Assembly: GCA_032718475.1 (NCBI GenBank)
Contig: JAUCBJ010009116.1
Span: 1-64,000, forward strand
Source: Nemertoderma westbladi
Taxonomy: Eukaryota; Xenacoelomorpha; Nemertodermatida; Nemertodermatidae
DNA: 64,000 bases
Direction: 5' to 3'
This document shows, piece after piece, positions 8,294-19,631 of the stretch (within the stretch, counting starts at the first letter, position 1; the number at the start of each line of letters is the position of its first letter). The notes below the pieces were generated by a model. That model did no database searches. It worked only from the letters and a program-made list of their open reading frames with translations, and was not told the DNA's origin. The position numbers and the translations under genes were made by a program.

Positions 8294-9911
8294 CGCCTCA
8301 ATAATAAGTTATTAGGTTCCAATTATTTGCTGATTTACAGTGAACTGTAATTTCGTTTTATAAAATCTATGTGAAATGTATAATTGTGGATTGTACATCT
8401 TTATCGTTTATCGTCTTTATCATTGCAACACTCAAGGTAAAGTGTCTTATATTATTGTTTTGTTTTAAGTTAGCTTTTAATTAACGAGAGAAAGCCGCCC
8501 CAATATTAGATTATAACAACAACATTTCCATTGGGTAAGAAAGTGGAGAAGAGCCAGGCCCGACTCTCAATTTTTTAGTTTATATTACGCGATCAATTTT
8601 TACTCATCTCGTCATGAACACAACATGTATGTAAACTTTTGATAAATTTGTTGGCTATGTGTTTGCGGCTGTTTGGGCGGGGTGTGGTAGGCCTACACTT
8701 TTCACACTGAAACATTTAGGTTGTGAAATGTTCAGGGCACAGCGATCTGAGATATTTCATTTATATTTTATTATGAGAGGAAGAAGAACATACAACGTTA
8801 TTTACTATGTAACAAAATAATTGTTTTCGGGTTTAACTTGGAAGCCTCCCCAAAGAGTTGATATACGATTATATTTAAAATTATTTCCATGGTCATGGTC
8901 ATTCACCCGTCTTTAATTAGAAATTTGTTTGCATGAAAGACAGTTTAGTTTAGTTTTTACTGATTTATTATCTCTTATCTGACTGGGGTAATAATAAAGG
9001 ATAGGATAAATGGAAGCAAATATATATATTTCCCCGTCACCCTAGCATGTCTTAAGTATACGATATCTAAAAGGGGGAAGTTTGGATTCACTGCATAAAT
9101 GAAGTTCACCAAACTTCCCCCGAATGCACACTGTAACTTCCCCCTTCCCCCAAATATCCACTGTTAAATTAATTTGAAGCGATATAATAAGTACAAAATT
9201 GTGCGAGTTTTTAATTGTGTAGTCCATTTGTTATTTGATCTCTATTTATTGTTTAAAGTGCATTTAATATCACACTGGTTTTTTAGAATATTACAACCTT
9301 ATGTTTTATTTATTAACCCAATCGAAGCCTTAATAAGGGCCGCTTATTTGTACGCATATCCCTAATGCGCTCAGTAAGGTTCAAACAACATATTAATATG
9401 AAAATAAAGTATCTGCAAAGAAAAGAACCCAATACTATATAATTTGACCTTATTAAAAAATTTGCACTTTTGCACACTTATTTGTACAAGTGCACTTCAG
9501 CAGATCGTAATGGTGGTTCTTATTTAACAAACTTATGTTTATCCTCTACCGATCTACGGTGGTGTATGATCAAGTGTTAGTCACTAAAAGTGTAAAAAAT
9601 GTAATTTAATAAATCGCGACATTTGCGATTTTGGACCATATTCATGGGCATTTTAAGTCACTTTATATACATAAAAAGTTAAACAAATGTTACAGTAAAA
9701 ATTATAGTTAGAAATCACTCCAAACTACATTTTAATCCAAAAAATAACATTCTACGATGAATGGAACTGGAAATAATAGTGTTTGAAATATCGAAAAAAT
9801 GTGTACTTTTTAAGTGCATTATGCACTAAGTGCACACGCGTTTTCCCAAGTTGTATCCTATTTCACACACTATCTATCTATCTATCCTCTTATCCTCTTA
9901 ATCTATCCTCT
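8294..9911. other. Unassigned AT-rich intronic sequence
   Basis: No coding region is recognised. It contains a 13-bp perfect inverted repeat GGGGGAAGTTTGG / CCAAACTTCCCCC (9073-9085 and 9109-9121) and a CTAT/CCTCTTA microsatellite at about 9870-9911 abutting the E1 LTR. Confidence 0.5.
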
Positions 9912-11083
9912 TGTAAAAGCTTTTGCGGATATACTCAGTCCCCCTCGCCCGCAAGATACCGTTATAGGTGTTTTAACGGACATAAAAGTCATTCTTCGAT
10001 ATATGTGCTTTGGTGGACATGGTAAGGCAAAAAACCCGCAATGCGTAAAATACCCTGGCACAGCTTAGCCTTGATGATTCAGATTACGACATCTAACAGC
10101 TGGTTGCTGACATGGAAACGGCCATTGGACACATGGTTCTTTGTTTAGCTTAACAGCCAATCAGAGCGATTTTTTCTGTGGATGTGGAGATATTTGGCCG
10201 ATCGTGCTAGGAGTGTTCAGTCTTACTGTTTTTCTTGATACTGTTGTGTTGTTTCTATCTAGGCCAGGAACACCGGCTCTAGAGTCAATTCGTTTCAGAC
10301 TTTAGAAGAAACATTAGTAGGCTTAAGATTATAGAGCGTATAACTGTTATCAGTTCATAACTTGTCATATCATATCTTAACCTACCGTCTTAATGCTTTT
10401 TACTGTTGTCATATTTTGTATCAGTTGGTTGAATATTATTTGGAGAACATTTATAAAGAACCCAAATTTCCCAATTTTCTTGATACACTACAGGTTAGAG
10501 AGACAGGTTACATATAGCGATTGCGACTTATATTATTGTGGTTTGTAGTGAATTTAATGCTATTTGATAAGCACTACATGAGTCAGTTGCTGTTCTCTTT
10601 ATATATGATAAAATTCATTGACGGTCGGCAAATAAGTGAGCAGTATTGTGTGTTACCGGTAGTGTGCATGATTGTGACTGATAACTAAGCATTTCCTAAA
10701 GAATGCGCCTCATACGTGAATCATAAGCCTTACCGACTTACCGTTGTGATTAGTATAAGTCATATCTCTGTTTACCTAGATAGAGCGCCACGTCCTAAAG
10801 GAACTGTTAATATTTCCCGAAAGTGAATAATATTAGTCAGAAATTATTTATTAATGATCAATCGAATAATACAGTAAGCTTACACTGCAATAATAATCTA
10901 AGCCCTCAGAATCCAGTCTCCCGGGTATATCCAGCGGGTGAATGGACGCGCACTAGGCTGGCTTCTGCTAATGTTGTGTTTATTGGTATTAAATATTTGT
11001 CAATTTCTAAAGTCTATTTATAAACCAAAAGACATATAAATTTTGGCAGGTTAAACTGCTAAAGGTCTTCAAAAGCGCGTACA
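9912..11083 (+). repeat. E1 5' LTR
   Basis: 1172 bp, starting TGTAAAAGCTTTTGCGGA and ending AAAAGCGCGTACA. The same ends are found at 21006-22225 and, reversed, at 37983-39155, 48378-49546 and 24264-25379. Conserved internal landmarks are GCGCCACGTCCTAAAGGAAC and CAGTCTCCCGGGTATATCCA. It is visibly diverged from the E1 3' LTR, by an estimated 15% or more in the blocks compared. Confidence 0.88.
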
Positions 11084-11137
11084 ATAACAGTTATTGTCTT
11101 TATTGCAGTAAGCAATAAAGTTGAAAGTACCGGTCGA

Positions 11138-11390
11138 CCGGTAAACCTGAACCGGTACTGCTGTAGGTCCGTAGGCCCAACTGCCAGAATCGGTACTGCT
11201 GTAGGTCCGTAGGCCCAACTGCTTGAATCGGTACTGCTGTAGGTCCGTAGGCCCAACTGCCAGAATCGGTACTGCTGTAGGTCCGTAGGCCCAACTGCTT
11301 GAACCGGTACTGCTGTAGGTCCGTAGGCCCAACTGCCAGAATCGGTACTGCCGTAGATCTGTAGGCCCAACCGTCCTAACCGGTACTTCC
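11138..11390. repeat. 38-bp dimeric minisatellite in E1 leader
   Basis: Six to seven copies of CGGTACTGCTGTAGGTCCGT plus AGGCCCAACTGC. Copies alternate between CAGAAT and TTGAAT/C endings, so the true period is about 76 bp. It begins about 55 bp inside the LTR. E2 has no equivalent array at this point. Confidence 0.9.
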
Positions 11391-11554
11391 AGTATAAGTA
11401 CATTAGTATTATTCGGTTTTGATTATTGTATACCGGTAGGTCTTAGTATTTAATCAGGGACTGCAGCCCTGGTTTTTTATTGAGACTTTACTTATTTCTG
11501 TCAGTTTTATTTCCTAGTAAGTTAATATTGAGCTGAAGACGTGTAAGTCTGCTC

Positions 11555-12130
11555 AGATTGTTCAGATAATTGTAGGCCGGACTGTTGTTGGGTTTGGAGG
11601 GATTACGGCGTGTGTAGAGTTTGTCTGATAGAGTGCCAGTTAGTAAGTTGGGGCAGCCATAGCTGTAAGGTCAATCCCCTCTTAAAGAATAAGTCATACT
11701 ACCGTGTTAGAACGCATACTAACTAACCATTTTGGAATCTGCACATACTGTAGTTTATTTAGGCTTGACAGTATTCTGCCAGCGTTTTGGTCTGTGTTTG
11801 TTTGTGTGGTCTGTTCAGGTACCGTAATAGTTATTACTCAGATATTTTGTAGGCTGGATTGTTGTCTAGCTATTATTAGGTCTGAAGAGATTGCTGCGTG
11901 TGTAGAGTTTGTCTGATAAAGTGCCAGTTAGTAAGTTGGGGCAGCCATAGCTGTAAGGTCAATCCCCTCTTAAAGAATAAGTCGTACTACCGTGTTAGAA
12001 CGCATACTAACTAACCATTTCGGAATCTATACGTACGGTAGTTTATTTAGGCTTGGTGGTAGTCTGCCAGCGTTTGGTTTGTATTTGTTTGAGTATTCTG
12101 TACGGGTAGCGTAATATTTATTATTCAGAG
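11555..12130. repeat. 288-bp tandem duplication in E1 leader
   Basis: The block with TGTGTAGAGTTTGTCTGATA and GGGGCAGCCATAGCTGTAAG occurs at 11611 and again at 11899, 288 bp apart and highly similar. E2 carries only one copy (about 47860-48030, reversed), so the duplication is specific to E1. Confidence 0.85.
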
Positions 12131-13063
12131 TTTATGCGATTATTCGCAACATTCATGTCCCCAAGTTTATTCCTACAGTAATTGTGCTTGTTACACATAC
12201 CGTTATAGTTAAATTAACCCCGGTACTACACGGGCTGCTTGGCGTAGGAAAAGACTGGTGACTTTGTGCTTCGGTCACTCCAGCAGATGCCGTGGTTCTT
12301 TTAACTGTTCAAGTATATTTAACTACTGATTATTTGTTGTACCAGTACTTGTACCTAATTTAGGGTTTAGTGTACAGTGCTTTCCGAAAGTAATTAGTGT
12401 GTAGGCAGTATATTTGTGTTGTAAAGTGGTTAATAGGCACGTTGGATCTGGTAGTCCGCGGTAATTAACTTCTAGGTAGGAACACTCCATGATACATAAC
12501 GTAGTACCTATAGCGATACGGCTATAGGTCATCAGGCGGTGGTATTTTCCTATCTGGACAGTGCAATATATTTACTACTACTTATTATTTTCAAATACCG
12601 TAGTACCCTGTCCGTTGTAATAAACAGAATTCTAACCCTTCGTTAGACTGGTTTGTAGACTTCCTGTAAAATTACCCTAAAATTTCGTACGTAATATTTT
12701 TGTTGTGTTTAATTAGAGAATTAATCTCACCCGTATCGTAAGTAATTTGTAGTATTAAGTAACTTAGGTAAATTAGAATAATCTGTTTTAGTGTCCCATA
12801 AGTAGCACTTCACTGAGAGCGCACAGCTTCTGTGTAGTGACTTCCCCAGAAATAATAACATTTATTTCAAATATTGACAACACCCCTTTTAAACGGGTAT
12901 ATATCTATTATAAATCAACTCAAACGATTTATAAATAGTAGGCCTGCCATACAACAACTAGGTCTCAATATCAGTTGGACTACTGCTTAAATAGCGGTAA
13001 TAAAGTAAGTTAAAGTAACCAAGTAACCCTAAAATATTCAGAAATTCAATTATTCTAAAATAA

Positions 13064-13330
13064 TTGACATACCGGTATTTACCATAGGCTTATTATATTT
13101 ATTTCTATAAATTTGGGCTGAAATCATACCGGTACTCTGTAATTAATTCTAGTTCATAATTATACTTATATATACTATAAGTGTAAGCTGTATACCGGTA
13201 TTCACGATAGGCCTATTATATATTTATATATATTTGTGCTAAATTTATATACCGGTACTCTGTGACAAAACTAGTTTACAATACTTATATATATTATAAG
13301 TGTATACCGGTATTCTAATATACTGCAATA
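13064..13330. repeat. ~130-bp repeat pair rich in ACCGGT before gag (E1)
   Basis: Two imperfect copies of a block reading ATACCGGTATT, TAGGCCTATTATAT, GTGCTAAAT, TACCGGTACTCTGT. The same pair is kept in E2 (about 46545-46800), directly upstream of gag. The palindromes and the position suggest a promoter or packaging element, but no function is shown. Confidence 0.75.
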
Positions 13331-13421
13331 AATTACCGGTACTAGGCCAACGGTCATACTGAATTAATAGACTTGCTTTAACTGTAACTATAGCAGTAGA
13401 CATTCAACTGTATAGCTAAAC

Positions 13422-14690
13422 ATGTCTGACACCCAGCAAAACCTGTCAGACAGTCTAATCGATACAACCATCTGTGACACAGATAGGAGTGTGGAGCGAT
13501 TAAGAAAGGAGTTCAGCTCACCTCCTACTGAAAGAAAGGTCATCCCTCCAGTAGTAGTATCAGACCCTAAGCTAATCCAACACCGTAGGTCTATCATCGG
13601 CACTCGGGCCCAAGTCAAACGGAACCAGGAAGCAGCTGTCCAACAGCAGCAACATCCTAGTCAAGAAACTTGTTCCCAGCGATCAGATAGCTCCAGTAGT
13701 TCGGATACTGTAGAGCTGACCCCCGAACGCGGATTGCAGATGGCGGCTACAGCCTACTCGGACCCCCTTCTCACCCTTCCTGCCGCAGTACTAACTACTA
13801 TATTGATTGCGGTGGAAGAACATCAAGCCGATTGGGCGAGAAGTATGAGAGCGACCCAAGATAATTATGCGGGATACGCCAGGGAAGAATTGATGTCTAT
13901 TGTCGAGTCACAATGGAACTTTCCCGGACCCGGACTCCCGTTAGATTTGTCCGAAGCTACTTGGGAAGATATACACAGGATGGGAGTGGCTAAAGATACG
14001 ATGGATCCAGCTGTTTGGAAGAGGTCGGCAGCAGGATATGTGCAGGGATTCTTCGGCTCCTTAGAGCGATTGGAAGAACAATTGTTTCGACAACCCCAAG
14101 GACCTCAAGAGCAGGAAGAGCTGCTTTATCAAATACGTGAAAGAACCCTACGCATTAGACTAATCCTATCAGCCTTTGAGGAAACTTCCAAAAGAAGACA
14201 GGACACGTCGCTGCAGGTTGCTGTCAAAACTTGGTTCCAGCGGGTAGGTCTCAAAGTACAAGAAACGGACCAGTGGAAATCCCAGCTGTCTGAGAGACTA
14301 ACCTATGAAGAACCAACCGATGCCACCCTTTCTCAAGTAGAAGGCGAAGAGACCGCAGAGAGACCACGAACGAGAGACGCCATCGACATTTATCTGTCCG
14401 ACTATCAGCGATTCCTAGGAGACGAAGAGTTGAGGAGACGGCTGTCTGGTCTTTCCCCTAATAGTGAAGGAACCCAGCGTGTGTTAGACTCAATCGATGC
14501 TGAAATGTTAGCTGCTAACCAAGCTGAATTTGATAAAAAACTCCGCCTCACTAAGAGTCCAAGAAGAACAGGTAAAGAAAAGGCGGATAGAGGACCGAAA
14601 GGCAGCTGCAGTAACAGCGGCAATGGCCGAAGTGGAAGCAGAAAGAAAAGCAGCAAAGGCAGTGGCAGAAGCAGAACGGAGAGCCTCTGA
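13422..14690 (+). CDS. E1 Gag N-terminal part (422 aa, frame broken at 3' end)
   Basis: Begins MSDTQQNLSDSLIDTT; E2 starts with a similar MSDTKRALSDSLLEG, which supports this ATG. Residues 1-100 are acidic and Ser/Gln-rich with KVIPPVVVSDP. Residues 110-230 form a helical region (DPAVWKRSAAGYVQGFFGSLERLEEQ) shared with E3. Residues 310-370 include RDAIDIYLSDYQRFLGDEELRRRLSGL, also shared with E3. After about residue 370 the frame departs from its relatives and the tail is a frameshift product: the true continuation (Lys/Ala/Glu coiled coil) is in the 14530-15030 frame. No known domain besides a Gag-like helical organisation is recognised. It is followed by Gag/protease at 15189. Confidence 0.75.
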   Translation: MSDTQQNLSDSLIDTTICDTDRSVERLRKEFSSPPTERKVIPPVVVSDPKLIQHRRSIIGTRAQVKRNQEAAVQQQQHPSQETCSQRSDSSSSSDTVELTPERGLQMAATAYSDPLLTLPAAVLTTILIAVEEHQADWARSMRATQDNYAGYAREELMSIVESQWNFPGPGLPLDLSEATWEDIHRMGVAKDTMDPAVWKRSAAGYVQGFFGSLERLEEQLFRQPQGPQEQEELLYQIRERTLRIRLILSAFEETSKRRQDTSLQVAVKTWFQRVGLKVQETDQWKSQLSERLTYEEPTDATLSQVEGEETAERPRTRDAIDIYLSDYQRFLGDEELRRRLSGLSPNSEGTQRVLDSIDAEMLAANQAEFDKKLRLTKSPRRTGKEKADRGPKGSCSNSGNGRSGSRKKSSKGSGRSRTESL

Positions 14691-15030
14691 GGAGACTACC
14701 CAACTGGAGTTGGAAAATCTGCAAGAGACGCAAGACAACATAAATAAACAGTTAACTGCTAGTCACATGCAGATGATGAGAAGATCTACTCCCAAACGCC
14801 AGGGATATACGTCATCGGAGGAAAGCGAAACCACCGATCCTGAAGGCGGAGGAAATAGATCTCGTCTAAGCAGGCGTAGAAAAACATCTTACCGTCACAA
14901 ATTGCCTGATTTGCCCCCAGCTGTGAGAAGGCAACTAGCTAGCACAGACTTAGGTAGAATAGAACCTACAGACCAAATTATTAAGGTCAAAAAACTCCCT
15001 ACTATAGGGAGTATAATGAGCCTGAAATAA
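14530..15030 (+). pseudogene. E1 Gag coiled-coil segment in shifted frame
   Basis: 166 codons. An Ala/Glu/Lys coiled coil (EAERKAAKAVAEAERRASEE) runs to QLELENLQETQDN, then a basic Ser/Arg region and LASTDLGRIEPTDQI. E2 has the same segment continuous with both neighbours, so E1 has frameshifts near 14520-14560 and near 15010 (its frame ends SIMSLK where E2 continues). Overlap with the preceding frame is 160 nt. Confidence 0.75.
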
Positions 15031-15188
15031 TTAGGCCTGTCGTTACCAAAGTCACTCCTGCGCTAGAGACCCCTGTACTTCCAGAGCTTAACTCTAAGTT
15101 CCCTTTACACAGTACTACACTGCCTGTACCTGGTAGAACAGTCCATGAGAATATCCCTGTCCTGGAAGCTGAGAGAGAAATCAAAGAT

Positions 15189-17990
15189 TTGTCTCCCGCC
15201 GTCCCGCGTCAGCCCGCTACAATGTTGGCGACTCCCGCTTCGGCGGTTGAGTGGGTAGAGGAGGGACGGCGGGGGATGAATCTCCTGCTCGGACAGATGC
15301 AGGAGACTGTCCACCAACTTAAGGGAACAGTAAGGGAAGGTAGGGCCGAATTGCAAGAAGTGCAGCAAAGTATCGCGCTAGAACGCGTCAAATTAGTCAA
15401 CATACAAAAGGGTATACCCATACCCCCTGTAACATTGTGTCAACCTGTTAGGTCTGAAGTATTACATGCGCAAGGTGTGGAGCCTACACGCATCTATACT
15501 GCTAGTGAAGTAGAAACTCCTATAGCAAACCCTATTAGGGGTGATTATAAACCTGTTGTTGATGATATTCCCTATAGACCTGATAATAATCCGGGAAATT
15601 TATATACCAATAATTCGATATTAAATAACACGATGGCCCAAGAAAGCTTTACGCGTCAGATGGCTAGAACAGAAGCCCGCCAAGCGGTCAAAGTGGGAGA
15701 AATCGTCAAATTCAATGGAGATGAGATGAAATGGTTACCTTTCAATGAATATTACAAAGATAGCATACAGAACTCTGTACTATCTAACGGAGAGAAACTT
15801 AGATTCCTCATCAAGTGCTTGGAAGGACCTCCCAAGTTAATGGCGTTAAAGTTTATTGGACATCCAGATGGATTAAGACAAGTTTGGGATATATTAAACA
15901 TCAGGTATGGTAACAAGGATAACATAGCTAAGTATTTGTATGCAAAATTAGTAGCCTCCCGAAAGTTCCTTAGTAGCGGGATTATAGAGTTTTCCGATGA
16001 GATTCAGGAGATCTGTAGACAATTGGATTGGTTAGGTAAGTCTCATGAATATCAGAGTTCCATGGTTATTGGAGCCGTAGTCTCTACTTTACCAAAGGGT
16101 GGAGTATGTACACGCTGGGACAAGAAAGTGTTGTATATGAATGAGCAGCAACGACGAGGCCCTACCATGGCTGATCTCATGTCCTTCTTAGATAGTGAAG
16201 TAAAATTACAACTCATAAAGCAGTCCAGAGAGAAAACATCGGAAAATAAGGTAAGTGAGAAACCCGTTTCTAGGAGAAGGGTAACACCAGTGTGTTATAC
16301 TGACGACGGCGAAAGCCAAGCATCTCAAGAAGAGGACAGCGGGAAAGACACAGCAAAATCTTACTATGACAAATTTTACTACGTTAACAAAACCTCAAAA
16401 GACGTAAGTAAATACAAGGCTCGAACCAACGATAGGAGAGAACAGGTTGCCAAGACTCCTCTTCAGTCTCCTAAGAGAATTCACGGAAGAAAGCCCGAAG
16501 AAAGAACGAGAGTGCATAACGTTACCCAAGGTAAAGTGAGTAACATCAAACCAAAATGTGCGCTGTGCGACGGGCCCCACCGTTTGAGTGTGTGTGCTGA
16601 ATTCCTAAAGAAATCCTTGGTAGACAGACGTGAAGTCATGTGGGATAAGCGGTTATGCTATAATTGCCTCAGACAAGGACACCAACGGCGAACCTGTTAC
16701 TCCGACGTAAAGTGTGCAAAGTGCGGTGCGAAACATCACATCTTGTTACACAGTGAATTCGAACGAAACAACCCGAGTCAGGTAAGTGAGCCCGAACTAC
16801 ATGTCCAATTCAGTGATGTAAATGACACTGATCAAGAATCTGAGATGGAAGGATTCTATACGGACGAATTCTCCGACGCCAACGAATCCTGTTACCTAAT
16901 AAATACCGCAGTGTATCGAGCACTTACGTATGAAAAGGACACCGATAATGAGTTCCCCCCAACTACCTTTGACAGACAACCATCTTGGAAACCTCCAACT
17001 TCCAACGTAGGAATCAGAGAATTTCCTGTAGTGCAGGTAAGAGTTCACGGTCCTAACAAAAGTTACATAGTGAACGCCCTCCTTGACTCCGGCAGCACAG
17101 GAACATTCATCGATCAAGAACTAGCCGAAGACATCTTTGCTGGACAACCCAAATTCCGAACTAAGTTGAATATGTCAGGAATTATGCAGGTTTGGAAATC
17201 TACCATAACGGCAGATTACTATGTAGGTGCGTTGTCCACCCCCCAGGATAAATTAGGAGAACAAAGTATAAGGTCAGTAAAAATGGTGGCTATAAAGAAC
17301 TTCGCTACTACCCAAGTAGAACCTTATAACTGGGACGAGGACGAGAGCATCCAGCAGTTTAAGATACCTCGATTCCACACAGATTATCCTGGAGTGCAAA
17401 TACTCATCGGCCAAAACGCGCATGAGGCGCTAGAGACATTGGAGAAACGGCCTGCTCAACCACAGCCACTACAAACCTATGCGGTAAGAACTAGAGTAGG
17501 TTGGTACTTCACTGGCCCTTCCCGTAGAACTCTCAAAGAGAGATTACCTCAACAACAGGTATACCAAGTAAAGGAATGGGAAGTGGAGAGCAGTGAGGTG
17601 GACGAACTAACTGAGGGAACACCATACTCCTCAGATAATGACGATATTAACTCCAATGTAGATAAATGGAGACATTGCCTTGGGACGATTAATCCAGCCG
17701 ACATCGCTTCCAGAGGAGCAACTCCTCAAGAACTGATAGATACTCCAGGCTGGTTAGGTGGATCCGACTTCTTAAGTAAAGAAGAAGAAGAATGGCCTCC
17801 TCATCTTACCACGGCGGAGATTAGACAGGCCAAGGGAGCGGAGAAAGTAACACAACAACTCAATCGCCCAGCTGGTCGTTTATGTTTACTGGAAAGAGAC
17901 CGAAAACTGTCCGGAAACTATGGAAGGCAAGATACTCTTCCTACGACCACTTCCCTAATCCGACAAATATCTAGGGACTCCATAACATAA
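15189..17990 (+). CDS. E1 Gag/nucleocapsid/protease with deleted Pol remnant (933 aa)
   Basis: An open frame with BEL/Pao order. Coiled coil at residues 20-70; DUF1759-type Gag core at 175-335 (VGEIVKFNGDEMKWLPFNEYY). Three knuckles at about 455-520 (CALCDGPHRLSVC, CYNCLRQGHQRRTC, CAKCGAKHH). A retropepsin at about 630 with ALLDSGSTGTFID. A DUF1758-like tail ends GWYFTGPSRRTLKERL near residue 780. The protein then jumps to WRHCLGTINPADIASRGATP, the end of the RNase H/pre-integrase region, skipping RT completely. A second jump leads from GAEKV to QLNRPAGRLCLLERD, the integrase C-terminal end. E2 has the same RT junction, so the deletion predates both copies. It cannot reverse-transcribe by itself. 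Confidence 0.85.
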   Translation: MSPAVPRQPATMLATPASAVEWVEEGRRGMNLLLGQMQETVHQLKGTVREGRAELQEVQQSIALERVKLVNIQKGIPIPPVTLCQPVRSEVLHAQGVEPTRIYTASEVETPIANPIRGDYKPVVDDIPYRPDNNPGNLYTNNSILNNTMAQESFTRQMARTEARQAVKVGEIVKFNGDEMKWLPFNEYYKDSIQNSVLSNGEKLRFLIKCLEGPPKLMALKFIGHPDGLRQVWDILNIRYGNKDNIAKYLYAKLVASRKFLSSGIIEFSDEIQEICRQLDWLGKSHEYQSSMVIGAVVSTLPKGGVCTRWDKKVLYMNEQQRRGPTMADLMSFLDSEVKLQLIKQSREKTSENKVSEKPVSRRRVTPVCYTDDGESQASQEEDSGKDTAKSYYDKFYYVNKTSKDVSKYKARTNDRREQVAKTPLQSPKRIHGRKPEERTRVHNVTQGKVSNIKPKCALCDGPHRLSVCAEFLKKSLVDRREVMWDKRLCYNCLRQGHQRRTCYSDVKCAKCGAKHHILLHSEFERNNPSQVSEPELHVQFSDVNDTDQESEMEGFYTDEFSDANESCYLINTAVYRALTYEKDTDNEFPPTTFDRQPSWKPPTSNVGIREFPVVQVRVHGPNKSYIVNALLDSGSTGTFIDQELAEDIFAGQPKFRTKLNMSGIMQVWKSTITADYYVGALSTPQDKLGEQSIRSVKMVAIKNFATTQVEPYNWDEDESIQQFKIPRFHTDYPGVQILIGQNAHEALETLEKRPAQPQPLQTYAVRTRVGWYFTGPSRRTLKERLPQQQVYQVKEWEVESSEVDELTEGTPYSSDNDDINSNVDKWRHCLGTINPADIASRGATPQELIDTPGWLGGSDFLSKEEEEWPPHLTTAEIRQAKGAEKVTQQLNRPAGRLCLLERDRKLSGNYGRQDTLPTTTSLIRQISRDSIT

Positions 17991-19631
17991 TAACATATGG
18001 AGTGGGCGTGTGACTATATCATTTTATATTTGTTTTTATTTTATATTTATGTATGTATTATTATGTAATTTTATTATAATCGTTTTCTTTAATTTTATTT
18101 AGTAGAATGTTCTTTTAGTGATTATTTAGTAGATTAGTGCAATATATTAGTGTTTATTACGTACGTAATTACTTATAATATATATTTAGTGCGACGGCGA
18201 GAAATAATTATTTTTTCTCTTTCTTTACTGTCCGTATCATATTATAAATACGTGACTACAGTAAGATGAAATGTCCGTACTTATTAAAGTACAATAAAGC
18301 CACTACTATATTCAAGTATTATTGGTAGGCAGAGTATTAGGAATACAAAGTTCAGATCCTCGTGTCTCGGCTAAACCAAGCTCTGGGTAGACCTTGGAAA
18401 CGACTTGCCTCTTCACACTGACATTGCTTCGTGCGATATTGCTCTCACACCATATATAATAATACATATAGTAGCGTGATGTCCCTCTAACAGTAGCGTA
18501 TAACGCAAAATAAAGCTGTTAAACCCTTTGACCATCTGCAATTCTAGTCGATTAAGATATCGCGGCACCCACCGATATACTTGAAAGACAAATTCTAGAA
18601 TCAGTGGTTAACGTCCCCAGACCAGTTCTGGAATAAATTGGTGCCCATCTCAAATATTAATTATTTAATATTTATAAATCTATAAATCAAAATCTGTAAA
18701 ATTCAGATCCTTTAACAATTCTAGTCGATTAAGATATCGTAGCACTTACCGATACTCTTAAAAGACAATTTTCATAGAATTAAGGATCCTATGTTCCCAG
18801 ACCTGCTCTGGAATCAAATTGTGTCAATTGTACTATCAAATAATAAAATTTCAGGGAATAAATTTAAATTCATATTTTAATGAATTTGATAAATTGTCAT
18901 TCTGTGCAATTTATAACATTCCCAAAATCCCATTAATTAATAGATCACGGGAGCGGAGATTCATCCTATTAATTGTGTTAGAGTGTGAGAATCTCCCATG
19001 TATGAGTCAATAGCCGATAAAATTTATAAAATCATGTATAAACGAGATATTGGACCATTAAAGAATTACTATTAGGTAGCATCCCAGATCTGTGTGCATT
19101 GGAATTAACCTAATTCTACCGCTAGCTTTCCATAATGTCACCATAGTAACACCCACGCTAGAATTAGAAGCAAGTTAAAAAGAACAATAGAAAGCTTGCC
19201 CCATTGCATAGTAAGAAATAAATAGCGCACTGCTAGTATCCAAGGATACATAATAATAACGTGGCATTCTGGAAGGCACTGACTAACGGACAAATGGCCC
19301 GAGTATGTGTAATTTGTGACAGTTGTGTGTGTGGAATTTGTGAGTTTATAGGCGAATGTTACTACTAAGGTGTGTTTACAGTAGCGAGTCGCAATTGTGA
19401 AAGTAACCCTAACTCTCCAGTAAGAACCTGAAGTGTATCTAAGCCTTTGGGACGGACAGTGGAGTGACTCGTGCTAGTGTCGTTGTCGTTGTGTAGCTAC
19501 ATGTTGGCGGAAAACACAGCGGCGACGATACATTTGCGCTGAGGCTCTTACACTGTCCGGGGGCTGATTGGGGTAGGCAGCGACGCTCGCTAGCCTAATT
19601 ATAAGCTCATTATAATATTAATAAACTCATA
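17991..19631 (+). other. E1 noncoding 3' region before ORFX
   Basis: AT-rich sequence without a coding frame. It is conserved with E2 (40785-42570 reversed); for example the block GATATCGCGGCACCCACCGA near 18560 and a half-similar second copy near 18730 (GATATCGTAGCACTTACCGA) show an internal ~170-bp duplication kept in both copies. Confidence 0.6.
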
